In this document: one piece after another, positions 1 through 5,377 of the stretch | Numbering within the stretch: the first letter of the stretch is position 1 | How the letters are laid out: every line of letters starts with the position of its first letter | Assembly (NCBI GenBank): GCA_003225615.1 | Contig: QIAS01000294.1 | Location: forward strand, 1-5,865 | Length of the DNA stretch: 5,865 bases | Reading direction: 5' to 3' | Source of the DNA: Acidobacteriota bacterium | GTDB lineage: Bacteria; Acidobacteriota; Terriglobia; Terriglobales; Acidobacteriaceae | Made by a program: the position numbers and the translations under genes | Notes under the pieces: model-generated | What the model was told of the DNA's origin: nothing | Database searches by the model: none | Seen by the model: the letters and a program-made list of their open reading frames with translations, nothing else

Positions 1-1027
1 GGCCTGAAAGAAGCAGTCCAAGCACCAGCCCAATCGGCACCAGCAAAACCGAGAGATCGAAAGAATGGCAATGGTAGCTGACCAGTACGGTCACGGCCAG
101 ATTAAAGGAAAATCCGAGATCAAAAATTGAACTGTCCGACTGCTGGGGAAATTTGATAACTGCAAATACCAGCAGCAACACAGAAAGCAGCGCCACAACC
201 AACGTGCCCGCGGCAGGCAAACTGCCGGTGTGGAACAACAAGCTCAGAAGCCCGCGGATATTAGGCATGTCCTTAGGAACGTTCACCGCCGGGGCGAGCT
301 TGTCTATATTCAAGAGAAATCTTGGGTAATAGGTAGCCGCCGACCATCCTACCGTTGCCACCGAAATTCCGGCCAGCAACCCCGATGTGATCGCGAAACC
401 CAAGAGCACTCGAATCTGTCGCCTTACCAGGAAAGCTATTAAAAACGGCAATAATAATGTGAATTTGAATGCACCCAAGCCGAGTATCATCCCACTCGCA
501 AGTGGCGCGTTTCTTCGCAGGGCCCTGTATGCGGCGGCATAAACCAGCAGAAGCAGAATGGAGTCTTGACCTTGCAGTAGCGTGACGAAAACGGGGAAGT
601 AGGAAAGCGTTGCCGCAAACATGACGGCTGGAGAAAAGACCCGCAGGGCTGTAATTTCTGCCCGCAGGATGGCCGCCACCGCGAGCAGGCACCCGCAGCT
701 GAACAAAGCCCATACCAGAAAGGACGCTTTGTAAGGCAGGTACGCCAACGGCCAGTAAAGCCACGCTTCAAACGCGGGTCGCACAAATGGCAATGCCCCT
801 TGCCGAATGCTCACATGGGGCGCAATCTCTTTTTGAATTTCATATTGCAGGCCGAGGTCATACAACCGATTGGCTGTCCCGCGTTGTAGGATTTTGCCGG
901 CCGTGTAAAAACTGATGAAGTCCGAATATCCCTCAGACACCTGGCGCCGCAGTTGGAAAAAGATGATGCCGTACGCGAGCAAAAGCCCGGCGATCAGGAC
1001 CGCAACTGCGCTGCGAACATGGGACAT
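1..1027 (-). CDS. GT87/DUF2029-family membrane glycosyltransferase (3' end beyond window)
   Basis: The minus strand reads open from an ATG at 1027 to the window edge, giving 342 residues of a protein that lacks its C-terminus. It is strongly hydrophobic with many membrane segments; the first is at about residues 7-24. Signatures of the GT87 (DUF2029) GT-C family are visible. D36-F37 followed by F40-Y41 and A43-G44 form the first-loop motif with the likely catalytic Asp. R83-P84 and WPLAYLPY follow at 83-99, then GQDS at 153-156, FKF at 187-189, MPNIRGL at 254-260 and SYHCHSFDL near 317-325. Family knowledge: GT-C enzymes use polyprenyl-phosphate sugars at the outer membrane face, with mannosyltransferases as the best-known members. 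The acceptor here is unknown. The start is firm because an in-frame stop at 1076-1078 lies upstream with no other start codon between. I see no clear Shine-Dalgarno sequence. The gene follows the ytxH-like gene after 169 bases, so it is probably transcribed separately. Confidence 0.85.
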   Translation of the reverse strand, partial: MSHVRSAVAVLIAGLLLAYGIIFFQLRRQVSEGYSDFISFYTAGKILQRGTANRLYDLGLQYEIQKEIAPHVSIRQGALPFVRPAFEAWLYWPLAYLPYKASFLVWALFSCGCLLAVAAILRAEITALRVFSPAVMFAATLSYFPVFVTLLQGQDSILLLLVYAAAYRALRRNAPLASGMILGLGAFKFTLLLPFLIAFLVRRQIRVLLGFAITSGLLAGISVATVGWSAATYYPRFLLNIDKLAPAVNVPKDMPNIRGLLSLLFHTGSLPAAGTLVVALLSVLLLVFAVIKFPQQSDSSIFDLGFSFNLAVTVLVSYHCHSFDLSVLLVPIGLVLGLLLSG

Positions 1028-1113
1028 TGGGCAGATGACATTTTGAGACGTGATGCTTTGGAAAGCAAGGAAGGGTCAAGGTTCAGTCAGAGAGGCAACT
1101 TGATGCGTCGTCC

Positions 1114-1134
1114 AAAAAATACGTTGGGACGTAT
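1114..1134 (-). terminator. Weak hairpin plus T-run between ytxH-like and GT87 genes
   Basis: The inverted repeat ATACGT-TGGG-ACGTAT spans 1119-1134 on the plus strand. Read on the minus strand it is a 6-bp stem with a 4-nt loop followed directly by five more T residues (1114-1118). This is terminator-like for minus-strand transcription from the ytxH-like gene. The stem is short and AT-rich, so it could equally be an operator about 90-107 bases upstream of the GT87 gene. Confidence 0.3.
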
Positions 1135-1174
1135 CCGAATGGCTGGCGTATTTCAGGCTTTCAGGATCGCAGTG

Positions 1175-1198
1175 TAGAAAACGAGGGCGTGACGCCTC
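1175..1198 (-). terminator. Probable rho-independent terminator of the ytxH-like gene
   Basis: On the minus strand, GAGGCG (1198-1193), loop TCA, then CGCCCTC (1189-1183) form a stem with a single-base bulge, followed by GTTTTCT. The stem begins inside the TGA stop codon of the ytxH-like gene. GC-rich stem, tight loop and T-tract fit an intrinsic terminator, although the stem is short. Confidence 0.5.
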
Positions 1199-1547
1199 AA
1201 ATTCCCTCGCGCTGTTCTAAACCCGGAGAACTGGCTGCCCGGACTGGGGGCTTCTTTCCCGCGGGCGAGAATTGCTCCCGTACCCGGTCCCGCACCTGGC
1301 CTGCACTTCGCGCGATAGTACTGCGGATTTGTTCGCCTGATGCTGGCGCAAATAGAATGGCCAAACCTACTCCGAGCCCCGCGCCACCAGCAAAGCTGAG
1401 CGCATTTCGCAAGGCTGAGTTCTCGTCCCTTCGTACAACCCCCCGCGCTTGCCGCCCGACCCTTTCAGTGGTCTTGCCCACAAAATCTGAAAAATCCAGA
1501 AAGAGAAGTCCCCCGCGGAGCAGTGACCGAAGCAATGGCTTTTTCAT
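1197..1547 (-). CDS. YtxH-domain-like small protein
   Basis: The predicted protein has 116 residues. Residues 52-75 carry the hallmark of YtxH-type proteins: a glycine-rich hydrophobic stretch (GGAGLGVGLAILFAP at 54-68) followed by SGEQIR. The flanks are basic and polar and may be helical: MKKPLLRSLLRGG at the N-terminus, and RSAGQVRDRVREQF at 80-93. The hydrophobic segment could insert in or lie on the membrane. Related small proteins are often linked to stress or the cell envelope, but their molecular role is poorly defined and I assign none here. The frame stays open upstream to 1631, but the ATG at 1547 is preferred because AGAGGA lies just before it with a spacing of about 5 nt. The upstream extension also has no YtxH character and would include the 1571-1586 Crp-type box. 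The gene is downstream of and co-directional with the Crp/Fnr gene, separated by 142 bases that contain a strong hairpin. Confidence 0.75.
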   Translation of the reverse strand: MKKPLLRSLLRGGLLFLDFSDFVGKTTERVGRQARGVVRRDENSALRNALSFAGGAGLGVGLAILFAPASGEQIRSTIARSAGQVRDRVREQFSPAGKKPPVRAASSPGLEQREGI

Positions 1548-1570
1548 GATGTCCTCTGCGCCCGTGGAAT

Positions 1571-1586
1571 TGTGCGCACCATCACA
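1571..1586 (-). promoter_or_regulatory. Near-consensus Crp-type box upstream of the ytxH-like gene
   Basis: On the minus strand the sequence reads TGTGA-TGGTGC-GCACA, matching 9 of 10 positions of the classical Crp consensus TGTGA-N6-TCACA. Its centre is about 31 bases upstream of the ytxH-like ATG. That is too close for a normal class II activator site driving this start codon and fits repression or roadblock better. The Crp/Fnr protein encoded next door has a Crp-type recognition helix (RETVTR), which makes it the natural candidate to bind. Chance occurrence cannot be excluded. Confidence 0.35.
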
Positions 1587-1606
1587 GGCACGAATCTTGG
1601 ATGAGA

Positions 1607-1637
1607 CCGGGGGCGCTACCGTTGCAAGCACCCCCGG
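1607..1637 (-). terminator. GC-rich hairpin downstream of the Crp/Fnr gene
   Basis: CCGGGGGCGC (1607-1616) pairs with GCACCCCCGG (1628-1637) across an 11-nt loop. All ten positions pair, one as a wobble or mismatch depending on the strand. It lies 53 bases after the Crp/Fnr stop codon on the minus strand. There is no T-run after it on either strand, so it is not a canonical intrinsic terminator. It may be an RNA-protecting stem or assist factor-dependent termination between the crp-like and ytxH-like genes. Confidence 0.4.
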
Positions 1638-1689
1638 AGGAGGAAGATGAAAATGAAGACTACTTCAAAGATCTGCCGAGTACTCCGAT

Positions 1690-2472
1690 CTACGCTTCCA
1701 CAAGTCTCTCGAGCGCGGCCTTGTTACGAATGACCAGAGTAGATCCTTTCAATTCCAGCACGCGCTGCTTCTTGAAGTCTCCCAGAATGCGGGTGACCGT
1801 CTCGCGTGAAGTGCCGATCAGCTGCGCCATCTCTTCATGGGTAAGCGACAGCTTCAGGCGAATCGCGCCATCTGTGACTTGCCCGTCCGTAGCCCATTGC
1901 AGCAGAAGCCGCGCGAGTTTTTCCGATACGGAGTGAGACAAGCCGATGGAGCGGATCACATCGTAGGCGGACTGGCAGTCATTGCTGAGCTGTTGCGCCG
2001 CATGCAAGCAAGCATCCGGATGCTGTTTGAGAAACTGCAGAAAATCCTCGCGCCCGATATAAGCCAGCTGCGAAGGCTGCAGCGTTTCGACGGTCACTTC
2101 GTACGGCTTGCCGCTCACGGCGGAGTGCAACCCCAGAATTTCTCCCGGCTCCGCGATTTTTAGAATAAAAGTTTTTCCATCACTGTTTGTGGCCATTAAT
2201 TTCGCCCGTCCCTGGCAAAGCACGTAAACGCCGCGTGGAACCTGTCCTTCCACAAAAATCAAGGCTCCCTCCGGATAGGCCGTGACATGCTTGATCCGGT
2301 CCTGATCTTGCAAGGACCCTTTCGAAAGCGCGCAGGAAAAGTGCTCATTACGCAACTTGCAGTTCACGCAACTGTCCACAACCGGCAATCCATACGGAGA
2401 ATACTTCCGCTCGGCGTAGCCCCCCAAAAACGGTTCGGGTCTGCTGCTGGCGGTATTAATTGAAGTCAGCAT
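1690..2472 (-). CDS. Crp/Fnr-family transcriptional regulator with N-terminal cysteines
   Basis: The predicted protein has 260 residues, normal for the family. In order it has an N-terminal extension with C35-x2-C38-x8-C47, a cyclic-nucleotide-binding-type beta-roll at about 60-145 (EGALIFVEGQ at 68-77, GEILGL at 110-115), a long dimer helix at about 155-180, and an HTH_Crp domain at about 184-250. The recognition helix reads TSRETVTRIL, with R223, E224 and R228 in the arrangement used by Crp to read TGTGA half-sites. The Arg-Ser pair that binds the cAMP phosphate in Crp is replaced by P123-Y124, so cAMP is an unlikely ligand. The Cys set recalls FNR, but the position equivalent to FNR C122 appears to be A137; C86 in the beta-roll could be an alternative. 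A redox or Fe-S role is therefore possible but unproven. The ATG at 2472 is supported by AAAGGA about 6 nt before it. A paired palindrome and -10-like element lie upstream. Confidence 0.92.
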   Translation of the reverse strand: MLTSINTASSRPEPFLGGYAERKYSPYGLPVVDSCVNCKLRNEHFSCALSKGSLQDQDRIKHVTAYPEGALIFVEGQVPRGVYVLCQGRAKLMATNSDGKTFILKIAEPGEILGLHSAVSGKPYEVTVETLQPSQLAYIGREDFLQFLKQHPDACLHAAQQLSNDCQSAYDVIRSIGLSHSVSEKLARLLLQWATDGQVTDGAIRLKLSLTHEEMAQLIGTSRETVTRILGDFKKQRVLELKGSTLVIRNKAALERLVEA

Positions 2473-2522
2473 AAGCGATCCTTTAAGCGAAGATTTTGTT
2501 TTCTATCCCCAATGTTGACCCC

Positions 2523-2568
2523 ACTGTAGTCCTCCAGCATCGGCCTGCCTACTAGGTGTATCCCTAGT
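2523..2568 (-). promoter_or_regulatory. Candidate activator-dependent promoter of the crp-like gene (ACTAGG-N6-CCTAGT copy 1)
   Basis: A perfect 18-bp inverted repeat, ACTAGG-N6-CCTAGT, covers 2551-2568. On the minus strand it is followed after exactly 22 nt by TACAGT (2528-2523), a 4/6 match to TATAAT. If that is the -10, the palindrome centre falls near -43, abutting or overlapping the -35 region, as expected for an activator touching RNA polymerase. The implied start near 2516 leaves a leader of about 44 nt before the ATG. Spacing and sequence are repeated upstream of the receiver-only gene. The 6-N6-6 form matches sites of LuxR/NarL-type response regulators such as GacA (TGTAAG-N6-CTTACA). 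Confidence 0.6.
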
Positions 2569-2577
2569 TCTTCAATT

Positions 2578-2617
2578 ATTTTGTAAACAGGACAAAATGT
2601 CACAATTCTTGACATTT
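2578..2617. promoter_or_regulatory. Two overlapping inverted repeats with 7-nt spacers upstream of the crp-like promoter
   Basis: ATTTTGT-N7-ACAAAAT covers 2578-2598 and AAATGTCA-N7-TGACATTT covers 2595-2617. Both are perfect over their arms, share 4 bases, and have centres 18 bp apart. They lie in an AT-rich stretch after the receiver-only gene, about 70-90 bases upstream of the inferred crp-like transcription start. The TGTCA/TGACA half-sites resemble Crp/Fnr-type half-sites, but the 7-nt gap differs from the usual 6. Autoregulation by the Crp/Fnr protein is one possibility. They lack the GC content and T-run of a terminator. Confidence 0.4.
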
Positions 2618-2635
2618 GAAAGGATGGCTCTGGCC

Positions 2636-3031
2636 TTACGCGCTGAGTTGGGGAGAAACGTAGGTCTCGCCGGTAAGTACTTTGGATACGGCGACGCGCA
2701 GCTGCTCGTGCGCGTAGACCTTCAGCACGTACCCGGCAGCCCCCAGGCTGCGGGCTTTCTTAACATACGCGGGGGAGGCCTGTACCGTGAGGAAAATGAG
2801 CTTCGGTTGCAGCCCCAGTGCCCGAATTTTGGCCGCCGCCTCGAACCCGTTCATCTCCGGCATGCTGATATCACTGATAATCAGGTCGGGATTGAGTTCC
2901 TTGGCCGCCTCGACCAAAATCTTTCCATTCTGTACTGCCCCAATAACCTCGTAATCGCTCTCGAGCAGAGCCCGAATCTCCTGGAGCATCACAACGTGAT
3001 CATCAGCAATCAGAATGCGCTTCCGCATCAT
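2636..3031 (-). CDS. Receiver-only (single-domain) response regulator
   Basis: The predicted protein has 131 residues and consists of one CheY-like receiver domain. Acidic residues D10-D11, phospho-acceptor D54 in SDISMPEMNGFE, T82 and K104 are all present, so it should accept phosphate. It ends at the point (YVSP, 124-127) where the neighbouring 213-residue regulator continues into a linker and LuxR HTH. No HTH remnant is seen after the stop codon. By hand the two receivers align without gaps over 127 positions with roughly 60 identities, so this is probably a paralogue that lost or never had its output domain. The frame is open up to 3082, but the ATG at 3031 follows GGGAG with good spacing; the adjacent ATG at 3028 is the alternative. 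Likely roles are phosphate sink, adaptor or competitor for the local kinase, which is inference. A palindrome/-10 element lies upstream. Confidence 0.9.
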   Translation of the reverse strand: MMRKRILIADDHVVMLQEIRALLESDYEVIGAVQNGKILVEAAKELNPDLIISDISMPEMNGFEAAAKIRALGLQPKLIFLTVQASPAYVKKARSLGAAGYVLKVYAHEQLRVAVSKVLTGETYVSPQLSA

Positions 3032-3132
3032 GGGTTCTCCCGTGATGATCGAATCGCTGTACCGGGCATCAAGGCAAGACATAGGCGATCTCGGCAGGCA
3101 GAAAATAAGTGCACCTGCACCGCCTGAGATAC

Positions 3133-3178
3133 ACAGTACAGGGATCGATCAGACAAGACGACTAGGGTTTGCCCTAGT
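3133..3178 (-). promoter_or_regulatory. Candidate activator-dependent promoter of the receiver-only gene (ACTAGG-N6-CCTAGT copy 2)
   Basis: The inverted repeat at 3161-3178 has the same outer arms as copy 1, ACTAGG-N6-CCTAGT; here the arms extend to 7 bp (ACTAGGG-N4-CCCTAGT). Exactly 22 nt further on the minus strand is TACTGT (3138-3133), the counterpart of TACAGT in copy 1. The repeat starts 3 nt after the stop codon of the LuxR-type regulator. A terminator role for that gene is less likely because no T-run follows on the minus strand; the T-run is on the opposite strand. The implied start near 3126 leaves a leader of about 95 nt before the ATG at 3031. Confidence 0.6.
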
Positions 3179-3181
3179 TTT

Positions 3182-3823
3182 TCAGCCCGGGATGAGGCCC
3201 TGCTGCAGGGCCACTTTGGTGAGTTCGGCGACGGTTTTCACGCCCAGTCGCATCATGATGCGAGCCCGGTGGAATTCGATGGTCTTCACCGAGAGGTGAA
3301 GGATATCCGCGATCTCTTTGTTTGCCCTGCCTTCAACAATTAGCTGCAGAATCTCCCGCTGGCGCTCGGTCAATTCTTCTGACTCATTGCTGATCTCCCC
3401 AGATCGGTTCCATAGACGGGAAATCACGTCATCCCCAAACGCCGGAGTGATGTAGGTTTTCCCGTGCAACACGGTAGTAATCGCTTTTTGCAATTCTTCC
3501 GTAGCCCCGGTTTTAGGTACATATCCGGAAGCCCCAATCTTGAGGGCCTGTTTCAGGTAAGCCGGATTCAAATGCTGGCTGAGGAAGATTAACTTGGTCC
3601 CGGGCAGCGCCTTCTTGATTTGCCGCGCGGACTCGAAGCCGTTCAGCAACGGCATGCTGATATCCAGAATCACCACGTCAGGCCGCAGCCGTTGTGCGGC
3701 TTCCACCAGAGCCATACCATCCGCGGCTTGCCCCACGACTTCGAATTGCACCTGCAGCGCTGCGCGAACGCCATCAAGAATCAGCGCATGGTCATCGCCG
3801 AGCAATATGCGTACCTTCTTCAT
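3182..3823 (-). CDS. NarL/FixJ-family response regulator (receiver + LuxR HTH)
   Basis: The predicted protein has 213 residues, typical of NarL/FixJ regulators. The receiver occupies about residues 4-120, with acidic pocket D10-D11, phospho-acceptor D54 in LDISMPLLNGFE, S82 and K104. A short linker follows, then a LuxR-type HTH at about 150-210: LTERQREIL at 151-159, EGRANKEIA at 164-172, and the recognition helix LSVKTIEFHRARIMMRLG at 177-194. It is predicted to be phosphorylated in the cytoplasm and to bind inverted-repeat DNA as a dimer. It is divergent from a HisKA_3 kinase, the kinase class that normally partners this regulator class, with 64 bases between them. The frame is open to 3925, but the ATG at 3823 is chosen because the receiver begins there (MKKVRILLGDDH) and AAGGA lies just before it. 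The extension would overlap the kinase gene. It is the likely binder of the two ACTAGG palindromes downstream. Confidence 0.93.
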   Translation of the reverse strand: MKKVRILLGDDHALILDGVRAALQVQFEVVGQAADGMALVEAAQRLRPDVVILDISMPLLNGFESARQIKKALPGTKLIFLSQHLNPAYLKQALKIGASGYVPKTGATEELQKAITTVLHGKTYITPAFGDDVISRLWNRSGEISNESEELTERQREILQLIVEGRANKEIADILHLSVKTIEFHRARIMMRLGVKTVAELTKVALQQGLIPG

Positions 3824-3887
3824 TGTCCTTAACTGTGACAGTGTATTATGGGAGACAAAGTTCCTGCCAATTTGTGCGGGAGGGCTC
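3824..3887. promoter_or_regulatory. Divergent promoter region between response regulator and kinase
   Basis: These 64 bases must hold the signals for both divergent genes. TATTAT at 3844-3849 is a 5/6 -10-like match on the plus strand, leaving a leader of about 30 nt to the kinase. CATAAT (3850-3845) is a 5/6 match on the minus strand, preceded by TTGGCA (3870-3865) with a short 14-nt gap. A small palindrome, ACTGT-G-ACAGT, sits at 3832-3842. No ACTAGG palindrome is present, so this pair need not be under the control proposed for the downstream genes. Confidence 0.35.
3878..3884 (+). promoter_or_regulatory. Shine-Dalgarno sequence deciding the kinase start
   Basis: GGGAGGG lies 3 bases before TTG at 3888-3890, in frame with the kinase. 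It is the only strong ribosome-binding sequence near the 5' end of the kinase frame and supports a TTG start over the upstream ATG at 3807, which has only a weak GAG. Confidence 0.5.
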
Positions 3888-5375
3888 TTGCCCAAGAAAA
3901 TCAAACGGGAAACACAGCGCTCCAAACGCCTGCAAAGCCCTCAAAAAATTTGGCAGTCGAAAACCTTGCTGGCGTCCATTATTGATTCTTCCGACGATGC
4001 CATCATTGGGAAAACTCTGGAAGGAATCATTACCAGCTGGAACCAAAGCGCACAACGCATCTACGGCTACACTGCGGAAGAGGTAATCGGGAAATCCATT
4101 TCTATTCTGGCTCCCGATGATCGGCATGACGAGATTCCCGAAATCCTGAAAAAGATAGCGCGGGGTGAGCGGATCCAGCACTTTGAGTCGGTGCGGGTCG
4201 CGAAAGATGGTCGACGGCTAAAGGTGGCGCTATCCGTGTCCCCCATCCGTGATCCCACGGGCCACATCATCGGCGCCTCGGCCATCGCCCGCGATCTCAC
4301 CTCTCTCGACAGCACCCGGCAGGCGCTGCAGGAGAGCGAGTCCCGCGCCCACGCTCTGTTCCAGGCAGCGACCCAGGGAATTCTGGTTGTCGCCCCAAAC
4401 GGCCGAATTCTCATGGCCAATCCTGCAACCGAGAAGTTGTTCGGCTACACGGTCGCTGAGTTAGAAGGAGAGTCGGTAGAGCGACTTCTTCCCGAACGGT
4501 TCCGCACCGGCCATGTCGCGCACCGCAAAAAGTTCTTCGGAAATCCCCAAACCCGGGCGATGGGCCTCGGAATGGACTTGCAGGCACACCGCAAGGACGG
4601 AACTGAGTTCTATGCTGAGATCAGCCTCACCTACATTCCCAGCCCACAAGGCGCCCTGGCCGTCGCCTTCGTGACCGACATATCCAAGCGGCGCGCCGAC
4701 GAACAAGATATTCGCCAGCAGGGCCGGGACCTGCGCATGCTTGCCGGAAAACTTATGACCGCGCAAGATGATGAACGCCGCCGCATTTCCAGAAATTTGC
4801 ACGATGATCTCAGCCAGACCTTGGCGTACCTGGCAATCGATCTGGGAAAGCTTGCCAATCGGCCCTCTGCAGCCGAACTCACAGCGGATGTACGCTCGCT
4901 GCAACGGCGAGCCGCCGAAGCCGCCGAGACCGTGCGCCGGATCTCGCATGAATTGCATCCCTCAATTTTGGATGACATCGGACTTGTCGCCGCCCTTGAG
5001 CAATACTGCGAAGAGTTTCAAGCGCGCTCCGGTATCGCTACCCACTTTACGAGCACGAATGTTCCCGAATCCGTAGGATCCGATGTTTCCAGTTCCATTT
5101 ATCACATCGCCCAGGAATGCTTGCGCAATGTGGCCAAGCATTCTAAAGCTGAGGAAGTCTTTGTCGAGATTGAAGCAGTGCGGGACGTGCTCCGCTTGAG
5201 CGTTAAAGACCACGGAGTCGGGCTCGTGGCCAGGCAGTCACAACCGGGATCGGGGATCGGAATTGTGACTATCCAGGAACGCGCACATCTAGTGAACGGC
5301 AGAGTTTCCTTCCAGTCAAAATCGGGCGAGGGGACGGAAGTGAACGTTGAAGTGCCGCTTCTGGCTGCTGGCTGA
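3888..5375 (+). CDS. Soluble PAS-PAS sensor histidine kinase, NarX/DegS type (HisKA_3)
   Basis: From the TTG start the protein has 495 residues. PAS 1 is at about 27-138 (SSDDAIIGK at 34-42, WNQSAQRIYGYT at 51-62), PAS 2 at about 150-268 (FGYTVAELEGE at 185-195, HRKDGTEF at 234-241), and a short coiled linker follows. The HisKA_3 dimerisation domain spans about 290-360, with phospho-acceptor H305 in LHDDLSQ; the H-D-x3-Q pattern also suggests phosphatase activity. A HATPase_c domain covers about 400-491, with N414 in ECLRNVAKHS, the D441-x-G443-x-G445 box and the GIGIVTIQER and GEGTEV glycine regions. I see no membrane segment or signal peptide, so it should sense a cytoplasmic signal. In PAS 2, H209 lines up with the heme-ligating His of FixL, but the FixL distal Arg position is M229. 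The frame runs open upstream to an ATG at 3594, but that stretch is antisense to the response regulator. The divergent regulator is the probable partner. Confidence 0.92.
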   Translation: MPKKIKRETQRSKRLQSPQKIWQSKTLLASIIDSSDDAIIGKTLEGIITSWNQSAQRIYGYTAEEVIGKSISILAPDDRHDEIPEILKKIARGERIQHFESVRVAKDGRRLKVALSVSPIRDPTGHIIGASAIARDLTSLDSTRQALQESESRAHALFQAATQGILVVAPNGRILMANPATEKLFGYTVAELEGESVERLLPERFRTGHVAHRKKFFGNPQTRAMGLGMDLQAHRKDGTEFYAEISLTYIPSPQGALAVAFVTDISKRRADEQDIRQQGRDLRMLAGKLMTAQDDERRRISRNLHDDLSQTLAYLAIDLGKLANRPSAAELTADVRSLQRRAAEAAETVRRISHELHPSILDDIGLVAALEQYCEEFQARSGIATHFTSTNVPESVGSDVSSSIYHIAQECLRNVAKHSKAEEVFVEIEAVRDVLRLSVKDHGVGLVARQSQPGSGIGIVTIQERAHLVNGRVSFQSKSGEGTEVNVEVPLLAAG

Positions 5376-5377
5376 TT

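Noticed and set aside
273..786. Minus-strand open frames of 163 and 99 codons within 1-1027
   Set aside because: They are out of frame with the GT87-type protein, whose frame is continuous from 1027 to the edge and carries all family motifs.
1189..1650. Plus-strand open frame of 153 codons opposite the ytxH-like gene
   Set aside because: Low-complexity Ser/Pro/Arg-rich translation with no domain; the opposite strand has a YtxH motif and a ribosome-binding sequence.
2609..2614. TTGACA as a plus-strand -35 box
   Set aside because: No -10-like hexamer is found 16-18 bases downstream (2632-2637 reads GGCCTT) and no plus-strand gene follows. It is part of the TGTCA/TGACA palindrome.
2597..3127. 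Plus-strand open frame of 176 codons over the receiver-only gene
   Set aside because: It is antisense to a clear receiver domain and has no recognisable domain; it is a mirror frame of the real gene.
3161..3181. ACTAGGG hairpin plus five T residues as a plus-strand intrinsic terminator
   Set aside because: It has terminator form on the plus strand, but no plus-strand gene ends there. The second copy, sharing arms and the 22-nt spacing to a -10-like hexamer, lacks a T-run, so a protein-binding site explains both copies better.
3594..3887. Kinase start at the ATG at 3594 or 3807
   Set aside because: The extra sequence is antisense to the response-regulator gene and has no domain character. 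The likely -10 (3844-3849) and the GGGAGGG ribosome-binding sequence both lie downstream of these codons.
3824..3925. N-terminal extension of the LuxR-type regulator to 3925
   Set aside because: The receiver fold begins at MKKVRILLGDDH from 3823. The extension would cover the divergent promoter region and the start of the kinase gene.
4116..4150. RHDEI in PAS 1 as a FixL-type heme ligand
   Set aside because: Aligning it to the FixL RHDSY helix needs a gap, and the segment is the common P-x-DR-x3-E form of ordinary PAS domains.
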